Shown in pieces: positions 43,351 through 51,432 of a stretch of DNA of 64,000 bases (position 1 is its first letter; every line of letters starts with the position of its first letter). This DNA comes from Myxococcales bacterium 68-20 (GTDB lineage: Bacteria; Myxococcota_A; Polyangia; Polyangiales; Polyangiaceae). The position numbers were made by a program, and so were the translations under genes. The stretch is taken from NCBI GenBank assembly GCA_001899635.1, contig MKVQ01000030.1, positions 194,956 to 258,955 on the forward strand. The letters run 5' to 3'. Below the pieces are notes generated by a model. That model was not told the origin of the DNA. It saw nothing but the letters and a program-made list of their open reading frames with translations, and made no database searches.

Positions 43351-44313
43351 TCACGCGCTGGCGCTGGCCGCCTCGCCCGGATCGAAAGACGTGATCTCGT
43401 GAACCGTCCGCTCCGGTGCATCCACGTGGAGGAAGTGCGACGCGTCGTCCATCCAGACGAGCTCGGAGCCGGGGATGTCCTCGTGATAGCGCGGTCCGAA
43501 GGAGGGTGGCACCATCACGTCCTTCCTCGCGTAGAGGATCTTCACCGCACACGGGAGCGGCGGCCCGTGCGTCGCGCGCGCCTTGAGCTCGCCGATGATC
43601 GCCGCGTGCTCCTCGGGGTCGAGGCTCTCCTCGAGGATCTTCGCGAAGACGCGCGCCCCGTCGAGCGTCTCGAAGAGGCGACCGTACTCCGCGCACTCCT
43701 CCTGGCTCATCATCTCCGGTCGTGCATAGTGCACATTCTTGGCGACGAACGTCTCGGGGAAGCGATGCGCCGTCCGCGCCACGAGCTCGGCGACCGCGGG
43801 CCCGAGCGCGGGCGCCTGGAAGACCGACGAGAGCAGCCGCGTACGGACGAGCGGATACCCGGGGGCATGCATGAGGACGAAGCGCCGGGCGATCGAAGGC
43901 TGCGCGACGCTCCCGCCGTACTTCATCAGCGCGCGGAGCGCGTAGAGGCCGCCGAGCGAGTTCCCGACGAGATAGACCGGCGTCTTCGACACCGTGCGGA
44001 CATACGCGACGAGGAAACGGGCGACGTTCTCCACGGAGTAGCGAAGGTCGAGCGGCTTGTCGCTCAGCCCCGCTCCGACGAGATCGGGCGCGTAGACGTG
44101 GTACCTGCGCCCGAGCGACTCGAGCACGTACCTCCACGAATACGAGGACGTCATGAGACCGTGGACGAGGACCATCGGCGGGCCATCGCCCGTCACCTTG
44201 TGACGAACGCAGATCCGTCGCGTCTCACCGACGGAGTCGGTGAAGCTCACGTTCACGAAGGCGTCTTCGATCGAGTAGTACGGATGTGGATGTGGACCTC
44301 TCGCTGGCAACAT
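43351..44313 (-). CDS. Alpha/beta hydrolase
   Basis: 320 residues. The oxyanion HG is in VLVHGLMTSSYSW, the nucleophile Ser119 in the elbow GNSLGG, and the catalytic His in ASHFLHVDAPE; the Asp lies in the ILYARKDVMVPP strand. The fold is closest to epoxide hydrolase/haloperoxidase-like and lipase-like members; substrate unknown. No signal peptide. Divergent from the fusion gene of trehalose/glucosylglycerol synthesis, 99 bases apart. Confidence 0.85.
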   Translation of the reverse strand: MLPARGPHPHPYYSIEDAFVNVSFTDSVGETRRICVRHKVTGDGPPMVLVHGLMTSSYSWRYVLESLGRRYHVYAPDLVGAGLSDKPLDLRYSVENVARFLVAYVRTVSKTPVYLVGNSLGGLYALRALMKYGGSVAQPSIARRFVLMHAPGYPLVRTRLLSSVFQAPALGPAVAELVARTAHRFPETFVAKNVHYARPEMMSQEECAEYGRLFETLDGARVFAKILEESLDPEEHAAIIGELKARATHGPPLPCAVKILYARKDVMVPPSFGPRYHEDIPGSELVWMDDASHFLHVDAPERTVHEITSFDPGEAASASA

Positions 44314-44412
44314 GAGCGTGGAGATTTCATCACGCCAGCGCCCTCACCGCCAACGCTTGCGGCGAGCTGTCTCACCGAGTGTCGCGCTCGACGTGGTATC
44401 GGTTGAGGCCGA

Positions 44413-46662
44413 ATGGACGGCAGTAACGGTAGTACGACTCAGCATTGGCTCACCCTCGCACGACATACCCCCCTCGGAATCCTTTGCGATCTCGACGGCA
44501 CCCTCGTGCCCTTCGCCAGTACCCCCGAAGAAGCGCGCCCCGACGCGGACCTGATCGCGCTCGTCAACATGCTCGCCAAACAGCCGGGCGTGACGATGTC
44601 CGTCGTCAGCGGCCGACCGAAGTCGTGGCTCGAGGCGTTCTTCCCTAGCCCGAGCGTCTTTCTCGTCGCCGAGCACGGCGCGGCGCGGCGCGGGATGGGC
44701 GCATGGGAGAACGTCGGCGAGCTCGATCCGACGCCGCTCGACGCGCTGGCCATCACAATCGAGCAACTCGCGCTCCGTCATCCCGGGGCGCTGCTCGAGC
44801 GCAAGCAGACCACGGTCGCGCTTCACTACCGAAACGTGCCGCGCGGACGACGCGGCGAGCTCCTGATCGAGGCGTACGGCATCATCGACACGTTCGTCGC
44901 GCGCAACCCGTCGTTCGAGCGCCTCGAGGGCGTGCTCGTGACGGAGATTCGACCGGCATCAGTGAAGAAGTCCTCCGCCGTGCCGTGGATCCGCGACCTC
45001 GCAGGAGCGAGCCCACGTCTCATCGCGATCGGCGACGACGTGACGGACGAGCACATGTTCCGCGTGGCCTCTGCGACGGATGAGTCCATCGTCGTCCGCA
45101 CCGCCGAGCGCCGGCGCACGGCGGCACGTTGGGAGCTCGACGACTCGAACGAGGTCCGCTCCGTGCTGCGCTGGATCCACGGCGTCCGCGCCGGGCAGAC
45201 GCCGCTCCCCGTCGTCCTCCCGCGCGAGGTCCGTCAGCCGGCCCCCTCGTCCGTGGCGGCGTCGCACGATCTCCTCGTCGTATCGAACCGTCTCCCGGAC
45301 CTCCGCCACGTCGAAGGCGACGACGGCGAACGCAAACGAAGCGTCGGCGGCCTCGTCTCGGCCCTCGAGCCTGCCCTCAGGAGCCGCGGCGGCATGTGGC
45401 TCGGCTGGAGCGGGAAGACCGTCTCGAGCTCGGAGCCCATCACCACGGGCATCGCCGAACAAGACGAGTCCTCGGGCGTCCAGCTCGCCTGGGTCGACTA
45501 CACGGAGTCCTGGTACCGGAACTACTACGCCGGCTTCTGCAACGGCACGCTCTGGCCGCTCTTCCACTCGTTCCCCACCCGCGTCGAGATGTCCGACGCT
45601 GGCTGGTCGGCCTACCGGGAGGTGCACGAGGCGTTCGCCGATCTCGCCGCCCCGCACACGAGCTCGCGCGCGACGATCTGGGCGCACGACTATCACCTCC
45701 TGCTCTTCGCGCACGTGATGCGCCAGCGCGGGCACAAGGGACCGATGGGGCACTTCCTCCACATCCCGTTCCCCGCGCTCGACATGTTCGCGATGCTCCC
45801 GTGGGCGGCGCAGCTCATGGATGCCTTGCTCGACTTCGACCTCCTCGGCTTCCACACGCCTCAACACGTCGCCAACTTCCTCTCCTGCGCGTCGGCGCTC
45901 CTTCCGGCGAAGGTCTCCGACGACGTCGTCAAGCATCGGGGTCGCGAGACGCACGTCACTGCGATGCCCATCGGGATCGTCCCCGATGCGTTCCAGGAAT
46001 CTCCCGAGCCCGCAGTGGTCGAGGAGATCGAAGGGATGATGCGCACCCTCGGCGATGCGAGGCTCGTCCTCGGCGTCGACCGCCTCGACTACACGAAGGG
46101 GATCCCCGAGCGCCTCCAGGCGTTCGGCCGGATGCTCGAGATGTTCCCCGAGTGGCGCGGGAGGGTCTCCCTCGTCCAGATCTCGGTGCCCTCCCGCGCC
46201 GACGTTCCGCTCTACGCCGAGCAGCGCGCGATGATCGAGTCGATCGTCGGCCGCCTCAACGGAGAGTTCGGCGAGGCGACGTGGGTCCCGGTTCGCTACC
46301 TCTATCGCTCCTACGGAAAGCAGCAGCTCGCGCAGCTCTACCGAAGCGCGGCGGTCGGTTACGTCACGCCGCTCCGCGACGGGATGAACCTCGTCGCCAA
46401 GGAATACGTCGCCGCCCAAGATCCGGAGGATCCGGGTGTGCTGTTGCTCTCGCAGTTCGCCGGCGCCGCCGTCGAGATGCAGGACGCGGTGCTCACGAAC
46501 CCGTACCACATCGACGGAATGGCGCGGGACCTCGATCGCGCGCTACGCATGCAACGCGACGAGCGCAAGGCACGCCACACGAAGCTGCTCGCCACCGTGC
46601 AGCGCTCGAACGCCGTCACGTGGGCCGAGAGCTTCCTCGACGCGCTCGCGGCGTGTCGCTGA
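44413..46662 (+). CDS. HAD phosphatase-GT20 glycosyltransferase fusion (trehalose or glucosylglycerol synthesis)
   Basis: 749 residues. Residues 20-255 are a trehalose-phosphatase-type HAD domain: DLDGTLVPF (Asp26, Asp28), VVSGRP, AEHGA and GDDVTDEHMF. Residues about 285-745 are a GT20 domain: VVSNRLPDL, RSVGGLVSAL, HDYHLLLFAHVMRQRG, FLHIPFP and GVDRLDYTKGIPERL. The usual bacterial bifunctional trehalose enzyme has the synthase first; this one has the phosphatase first. That order, and the length near 750, also fit the glucosylglycerol-phosphate synthase/phosphatase of Azotobacter and Pseudomonas. Either way it makes a non-reducing compatible solute from a nucleotide sugar and removes the phosphate in one protein. 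Confidence 0.88.
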   Translation: MDGSNGSTTQHWLTLARHTPLGILCDLDGTLVPFASTPEEARPDADLIALVNMLAKQPGVTMSVVSGRPKSWLEAFFPSPSVFLVAEHGAARRGMGAWENVGELDPTPLDALAITIEQLALRHPGALLERKQTTVALHYRNVPRGRRGELLIEAYGIIDTFVARNPSFERLEGVLVTEIRPASVKKSSAVPWIRDLAGASPRLIAIGDDVTDEHMFRVASATDESIVVRTAERRRTAARWELDDSNEVRSVLRWIHGVRAGQTPLPVVLPREVRQPAPSSVAASHDLLVVSNRLPDLRHVEGDDGERKRSVGGLVSALEPALRSRGGMWLGWSGKTVSSSEPITTGIAEQDESSGVQLAWVDYTESWYRNYYAGFCNGTLWPLFHSFPTRVEMSDAGWSAYREVHEAFADLAAPHTSSRATIWAHDYHLLLFAHVMRQRGHKGPMGHFLHIPFPALDMFAMLPWAAQLMDALLDFDLLGFHTPQHVANFLSCASALLPAKVSDDVVKHRGRETHVTAMPIGIVPDAFQESPEPAVVEEIEGMMRTLGDARLVLGVDRLDYTKGIPERLQAFGRMLEMFPEWRGRVSLVQISVPSRADVPLYAEQRAMIESIVGRLNGEFGEATWVPVRYLYRSYGKQQLAQLYRSAAVGYVTPLRDGMNLVAKEYVAAQDPEDPGVLLLSQFAGAAVEMQDAVLTNPYHIDGMARDLDRALRMQRDERKARHTKLLATVQRSNAVTWAESFLDALAACR

Positions 46663-46717
46663 AGCGCCCGCCGGGAAGTCGCGCCGGACGAGGCATCCGC
46701 GTTAGGATCATCGGACC

Positions 46718-47563
46718 GTGCGGCGTCCGCTTTCCATCTCGTTCTTCCTCGCGGTCGCGTCCGTCGCAGCGAGCGGCATTGGGTGTGGCGGAGGAGGATG
46801 GGGCGGCGGGACGAGCTGGGTGAACCAGCCGCTCGTCCCCGAGGAGGAGCGCGCGCCGGTGCAACTTGGGGATCGCGACCCAACCACCCGCAGTGGTGGA
46901 TCCGGACAGCCCGCGGCGCGGACGATCGGCGGTACACCGACACCGAAGGAGGCGACCGGCGGCGATCGCTCCGGCGGCGGCGGCAGGGTCGTCGGGACCT
47001 TCCGCAACACGTACTACGACTTCCCGAGCGAGTCCGATCACGTCGGAGCGCCGGTCTCGCTGATGAACGGCAAGTGTCAGCCGATCGCGAAGGTCCCGCG
47101 CGGCTTCTACGACGCCGTGTGCGTGCAAGGCTCCGGCTCTCTGGCACGCGGCAGCACGGTCAGCTTCGCGAAGCGTGATTGCGCGTGCGCCGAGGTCTGT
47201 CCGCGGACGAACCAGCGCATCTGCTTCGAGGAGCTCGACAAGGCCTCCTTCCCGTGGGGACGCGGCGCGGCGGGCACTCCGATCACCCCGCTTCGCAGCG
47301 TGGCCGCCGACACCCAGGTGTTGCCGATGGGCACCGTGCTCTACATCCCCGAGCTCGACGGCATCACGCGCGGGACGAGCGAGGGCGCGATCGACGGCTG
47401 CTTCGTCGTCGAGGACCGCGGGCTCAAGGTGCAGGGCGAGCACGTCGACATCTTCACCGGGCATCCCGCGCAGACAGCCGCGTTGAACGCGCAAGTGCCG
47501 AGCAATCAAGGCGTGACGATCGTCGTCGACTCGCCGAAGTGCTCCCACCTCGCGAAGCGCTGA
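46718..47563 (+). CDS. 3D-domain lipoprotein (MltA-like double-psi barrel)
   Basis: 281 residues; start at GTG 46718. The signal ends GIGCGGG. A Gly/Pro-rich linker (residues 25-90) includes a stretch encoded by a dispersed palindromic repeat. The C-terminal domain has LPMGTVLYIPELDG and DGCFVVEDRGLKVQGEHVDIFTG, the three-Asp pattern of the 3D domain of MltA-type lytic transglycosylases and resuscitation factors. The linker to the domain has five Cys (CACAEVCPRTNQRIC), so disulfides are likely. It probably acts on peptidoglycan. The full MltA catalytic domain is not present. Confidence 0.8.
   Translation: MRRPLSISFFLAVASVAASGIGCGGGGWGGGTSWVNQPLVPEEERAPVQLGDRDPTTRSGGSGQPAARTIGGTPTPKEATGGDRSGGGGRVVGTFRNTYYDFPSESDHVGAPVSLMNGKCQPIAKVPRGFYDAVCVQGSGSLARGSTVSFAKRDCACAEVCPRTNQRICFEELDKASFPWGRGAAGTPITPLRSVAADTQVLPMGTVLYIPELDGITRGTSEGAIDGCFVVEDRGLKVQGEHVDIFTGHPAQTAALNAQVPSNQGVTIVVDSPKCSHLAKR
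46865..46913 (-). repeat. Dispersed GC-rich palindromic repeat inside a coding region, copy 3
   Basis: TTGGGGATCGCGACCCAACCACC-type core with CGCAGTGGTGGATCC, similar to the copies at 38499 and 57409 but more diverged. It encodes part of the disordered linker of the 3D-domain lipoprotein (LGDRDPTTRSGGSGQPA) and keeps the frame open. Confidence 0.5.
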
Positions 47564-47730
47564 CGCGTAGACGGCAGCCACGCCCTCGTCTCGCGAAGGA
47601 CACATTCGCGTGAGGCGATCGGCGCTCGCTGCCCACACACGCCCGGGAAGACGCACGGCATGCCACGAATCGATCGGGCGGCCCATGATTGAGCTTCCGA
47701 GCCATTCTGCTCTCTTCATAATCTTACACA

Positions 47731-49818
47731 ATGCGTTCCACGCTCGGCTTGGTCACTGCAGTCGTCACCGCGTCGTTCATCGCAGCCGCGTGCGGAGACG
47801 AGGGCGGATCGACGTTCGGGAACGGAAGGGACGATGGCGGCGGCGGCAGCTCCGGGACGTTCGTTCCCGGTGAAGGTGAGGGCGACGGCGGCGGCAGCGA
47901 TGATCCCGACGCGTCCGCGACGGCGGGCGACATCGACACTGCAACGATGCGCATCGAGCCCGCCGATGCCGTGCTCACGGTGAACGCAGGCCAGCAGGTG
48001 ACGCAGGCGTACAAGGTCTTCGGCAAGGTCAAAGGATCGAGCACCGAGCAAGACCTCACGAGCCGCGTCGTCTTCTACGTGCCCGACAACTTCCTCGTCG
48101 GCGGCTTCCCCGCCAACGGCGCTTCGCTCTTCACGTCGCGGATCCCGGCGACGGCAGCCGATCCTCCGCAGCGCGGAGGCACGCTCACCGTGCAGGCATT
48201 CGCGTCGAACTCGACGGGCACGATCGACGTCAAGACGTCGCTGACGGTGAAGCTTCTGAGCACGCTCGACTCGCCGGCGGTGAACCCGGCGCTGCCGGCG
48301 AATCCCGGGAGCAAGTTCACGGGCGCTCCGGTCGCCGGGCGTAAGCCGGTGCTGGTGTACCCGAACAACGGGACGATGCTGCCGCCGAACCTGCGTCGGC
48401 TCGACGTGCAATGGCGGCGTGGCGCGAACGAGAACCAGCTCTTCGAGATCACCTTCAAGAGCGCCTCCGCGGAGATCGTCTACTACTCGCGATGCGGAGG
48501 CGGCACGCCGACGTATCTCTCCGGCACCTGCGCGTTCGAGCTCGACGAGCTCGGCTACGGCCACCTCGCCGAGAGCAACCGCGGCGCCGGGCCGGTGAAG
48601 CTGCGCATCCGCGGAACCGGTGACGCCGGCGCCGCTCACGGCGAGTCGGACGAGTTCACGATCGAGTTCGCCGAGAACCGCGTCGACGGAGGCCTCTACT
48701 ACTGGACCGTCACGAACCCCGAAGCGATCATGCGCTTCGACTTCGGCGCGGCGAGCGGCGACCCCGAGGCGTTCGTCGTCAAGAACCAGAACCAGATCCC
48801 GAACACGTGCCCCGGCTGCCACGCGCTCTCGCGCCAGGGCACCAAGCTGGTCGGCTCGCTCGGCGGGCAGAACGACGGCCGGCTCTTCTTCATCAACGAC
48901 ATCTCGAAGCCGAAGACCGACCCGGCCTGGCTCACGGTCAATCCCGGCTCCGCGAATGGAAGCTCCAATCGGATCCAGTTCGCGTCCTTCAACCCGACCG
49001 GGTCCGAGTTCGTCGCGGTCTACGGCGACGACGCCGACTTCAAGAAGCTCTACTTCCACGACGGCACCACCGGCCTCCGTCAGAGCGCCAAGACGCTCAC
49101 GCTCGACTTCAAGCCGAACCACCCCGACTGGTCACCGGACGGCGAGACGATCGCCGTCACGCGCGTCGACAAGACGGACACCACCACGCAGAAGCCGAAG
49201 CGCACGAGCATCGAGCTCCTGAAGCGGAACGGAGCCGGCTGGAACCCGCCCGTCTCGCTCATCCCGCAGAAGCAGGATCACGCACGGTACAACCCGAACT
49301 TCGTCCCTGACTCGTCGTTCCTCTACTACTCGGAGTCGATCTGCGTCGGGAACTGGGACAGCGCCGATTGCGACGCCGACGCCGATCCGAGCGCGAAGAC
49401 CTGGGCGGTGAAGCCCGTCGCCGGCGCAACCCCGGTGTTGCTCGCAAACGCAGCGAAGGGCGGCGTCGAGGACGGCAGCGCTACGAACCTCGGTGACACG
49501 TTCCCGCGCTCGGCGCCGTTCAAGACGAAGCACCGCGACGGCCAGCTCTTCTGGTTCACCGTCGCATCGCAGCGAAAGGTCGGCGTCCGCAACACTGCTG
49601 GCGCACAGCACCTGTGGATGTACGCGGTCGATCCCGCAAAGGTGCTCGCCGGCCAGGACGGCAGCTACACCGGGTTCTATCTCCCCTTCCAGGACCTCCG
49701 GACCTCGAACCACATCGGCCAGTGGACCGAGAAGATCGTCGGCGGAACCCAGCCTCCGCCGCCTCCGCCTCCGCCGCCCCCGCCGCCGCCGCCCCCGCCG
49801 CCGAACATCCCGAAGTGA
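47731..49818 (+). CDS. Lipoprotein with propeller-like repeats, a CxxCH heme motif and poly-Pro tail
   Basis: 695 residues. The signal ends SFIAAACG. A Gly/Asp-rich linker runs to about residue 75, followed by an Ig-like beta domain. A single c-type heme motif, CPGCH, is at residues 360-364, and then TolB-like blades (FNPTGSEFVAVYGDD, NHPDWSPDGETIAVTRVD, FVPDSSFLYYSESIC). The C-terminus is a run of seventeen Pro before NIPK. In this group such proteins are exported and could be electron-transfer or surface-binding proteins. Whether heme is attached needs a c-type cytochrome maturation system, not visible here. Confidence 0.75.
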   Translation: MRSTLGLVTAVVTASFIAAACGDEGGSTFGNGRDDGGGGSSGTFVPGEGEGDGGGSDDPDASATAGDIDTATMRIEPADAVLTVNAGQQVTQAYKVFGKVKGSSTEQDLTSRVVFYVPDNFLVGGFPANGASLFTSRIPATAADPPQRGGTLTVQAFASNSTGTIDVKTSLTVKLLSTLDSPAVNPALPANPGSKFTGAPVAGRKPVLVYPNNGTMLPPNLRRLDVQWRRGANENQLFEITFKSASAEIVYYSRCGGGTPTYLSGTCAFELDELGYGHLAESNRGAGPVKLRIRGTGDAGAAHGESDEFTIEFAENRVDGGLYYWTVTNPEAIMRFDFGAASGDPEAFVVKNQNQIPNTCPGCHALSRQGTKLVGSLGGQNDGRLFFINDISKPKTDPAWLTVNPGSANGSSNRIQFASFNPTGSEFVAVYGDDADFKKLYFHDGTTGLRQSAKTLTLDFKPNHPDWSPDGETIAVTRVDKTDTTTQKPKRTSIELLKRNGAGWNPPVSLIPQKQDHARYNPNFVPDSSFLYYSESICVGNWDSADCDADADPSAKTWAVKPVAGATPVLLANAAKGGVEDGSATNLGDTFPRSAPFKTKHRDGQLFWFTVASQRKVGVRNTAGAQHLWMYAVDPAKVLAGQDGSYTGFYLPFQDLRTSNHIGQWTEKIVGGTQPPPPPPPPPPPPPPPPPNIPK

Positions 49819-49842
49819 CCGCCTCGCGTCGGCGGGCGATCA

Positions 49843-50403
49843 TCATCGACGGCCGCTCTCGGCCATGACGGGGCCCCTCGGCCGCGAGCGCGTTTTGTCC
49901 GCGAGCGCGGCCGCGACGGCAACGAGCTTCTCGACCTTCGCGTCGAGCGAGGACGCGACGCCGTTGACCGCGGGCGAGTCGAACTGCGCGAGGGTTGCCG
50001 AGGGCAAGTCGTAGGTCACGAGCACGCCGTGGGTCTTCGTCTCGCAGACGAAGAGGCGAGGAGGGACGTAGAGCCCGACGCGGGGATCGTGCTTCGTCAT
50101 CTCGCTCGCGATCAGCGCGTTGCCGAAGACGTACGTCATCGCGTGGATGTGTCGCGTCGCAAGCGATCTCGAGACGGCGCCATGGTCGATCTTCTGGAAG
50201 AGCGCGAAGCCCGACACCCCGGCCATGCGAGCGAGCTTCTCGCGAGCTCGATCGGGCGTGTCCCGCCCGATCCCGACGAGCCCCGCCGGATCGATCCTCC
50301 CGAGCAGCGACTCGAGCGCGCGCGTGAACTCGGCGTAGCCGACGGCGAACCTGAGCTCCCGGCGAACGGCTCCGTACGGATGATCGATGTTCTTGCGGTG
50401 CAT
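49843..50403 (-). CDS. DUF302 family protein
   Basis: 186 residues from ATG 50403 (GGAGGGG ahead); an in-frame extension to 50550 is unconserved. It has GFALFQKIDHGAVS, THIYVFGNALIASEMTKHDPRVGLYVPPRLFVCE-like order (residues 85-125) and VTYDLPSATLAQF, the DUF302 signature of a small ferredoxin-like fold. Function unknown; some members bind heme or lie near sulfur metabolism genes. Converges with the heme-motif lipoprotein gene. Confidence 0.8.
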   Translation of the reverse strand: MHRKNIDHPYGAVRRELRFAVGYAEFTRALESLLGRIDPAGLVGIGRDTPDRAREKLARMAGVSGFALFQKIDHGAVSRSLATRHIHAMTYVFGNALIASEMTKHDPRVGLYVPPRLFVCETKTHGVLVTYDLPSATLAQFDSPAVNGVASSLDAKVEKLVAVAAALADKTRSRPRGPVMAESGRR

Positions 50404-50757
50404 GGAGGGCCCCTCCGTGAAGAAGATCCTCACGCCGTTCAAGAATCGAACCGCGTCACAGCACGAGCATCGCGATGCCGGAAGCAGTCGACCGGACATG
50501 GTTCGACAGCTCGAGAGGAAACGCTCGCGGCCGACGAGAGCCTCGCTCACGAGAGAGAGAGAGCCTCAACTCACGACGCGCATCCAACCTAGCTCCTCGA
50601 GCTCGGAGCGCCGACGCGCACGGACTCCGAAACCGGAAGCACCTCGGCGCGGAAGCATGAGACAACGCGTCGCACCGGTCGACAGCGGCGTGTCCGATCC
50701 CGCGTCGAGCGAGAGCTCTCGCTGCTCGAGCTCGCTGCCTCCAACTGTCCGCGATGG
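50404..50757. other. Gap between DUF302 and small hypothetical gene
   Basis: About 350 bases with no supportable gene. It includes a short GA-dinucleotide tract (about 50551-50562). All frames give Arg/Ser-rich products without domains. Confidence 0.5.
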
Positions 50758-51003
50758 CTAGGTGCCTCGAAGGCTCGCGAGGATGGCTGACGCCAGCACC
50801 GTGTCCTCGTCATCCAGGAGCTCGGCGGCATCCGCCTCATTGACCTGCCCGCAGGCGAGAACCGTGGCGAGCAGATGGTCCGCGCGGTCGACGAGCGCGC
50901 GAACACGGGCAAGCTTCTGCAGCACCTCGCAGATCTCCAGCTCCGCGAGCAAACGCCTGTCGTCGGCGGCGGTGAGCGCCTCTATCGACGGTAGATGTTT
51001 CAT
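50758..51003 (-). CDS. Small helical hypothetical protein
   Basis: 81 residues with GAGGAGGG ahead of the ATG. Mainly leucine- and alanine-rich helices (LLAELEICEVLQKLARVRALVDRADHLLATVLA in order), one or two Cys, an acidic middle (EADAAELLDDEDT). I do not recognise it. It lies 57 bases downstream of the DUF4177 gene on the same strand. Confidence 0.55.
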   Translation of the reverse strand: MKHLPSIEALTAADDRRLLAELEICEVLQKLARVRALVDRADHLLATVLACGQVNEADAAELLDDEDTVLASAILASLRGT

Positions 51004-51060
51004 TGCCCGTCCCTCCTCGGTGGTGCAGATGGTGCAGATGGTCCCGCTGAGCCCGCAAGC

Positions 51061-51261
51061 TCACTCCGGTGTGAGCTCTCCCATGTCGAGCGCTGCTCTC
51101 TTGAAGAGAAGGTGAACTTCGCGCGAGTAGCCGTGTCGCGCGTGCTGGATCGCGGTGACGAGCTCCCAGCCCGCGCTGCCGAGACGATCGAGGTGGTGTC
51201 CGAACGACGCCTCCGCTACGTCGGCGATGTCCAGCTCCACGCGCTTGTACTGCCACCGCAT
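51061..51261 (-). CDS. DUF4177 protein
   Basis: 66 residues from ATG 51261. MRWQYKRVELDIADVAEASFGHH-type start (residues 1-23) and LGSAGWELVTAIQH match the DUF4177 pattern W-Y-K then GxxGWElV. A small alpha/beta fold of unknown role. It is divergent from the Ser/Thr kinase gene. Confidence 0.75.
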   Translation of the reverse strand: MRWQYKRVELDIADVAEASFGHHLDRLGSAGWELVTAIQHARHGYSREVHLLFKRAALDMGELTPE

Positions 51262-51341
51262 GCGACGATCCGAATGCAAGCGTGAGGCCCTGAACCATGG
51301 CTGAGCCTGATCCCTCCGCAGGTCGCTCGGGGTTGCGGCGG

Positions 51342-51366
51342 CGGGTTGTTGGGGCGCAGCCCCAAG
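51342..51366 (-). repeat. Dispersed GC-rich palindromic repeat, short copy 4
   Basis: GGGTTGTTGGGGCGCAGCCCC followed by AAG. It matches the right half of the copy at 57409-57455 and lies in the divergent gap before the kinase gene. Confidence 0.5.
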
Positions 51367-51432
51367 TCGCCTCACCGACGTCCATTGCCGCTGAGGATGA
51401 GCACGCGTAACCTTGGAGGACCGCAACGACTC

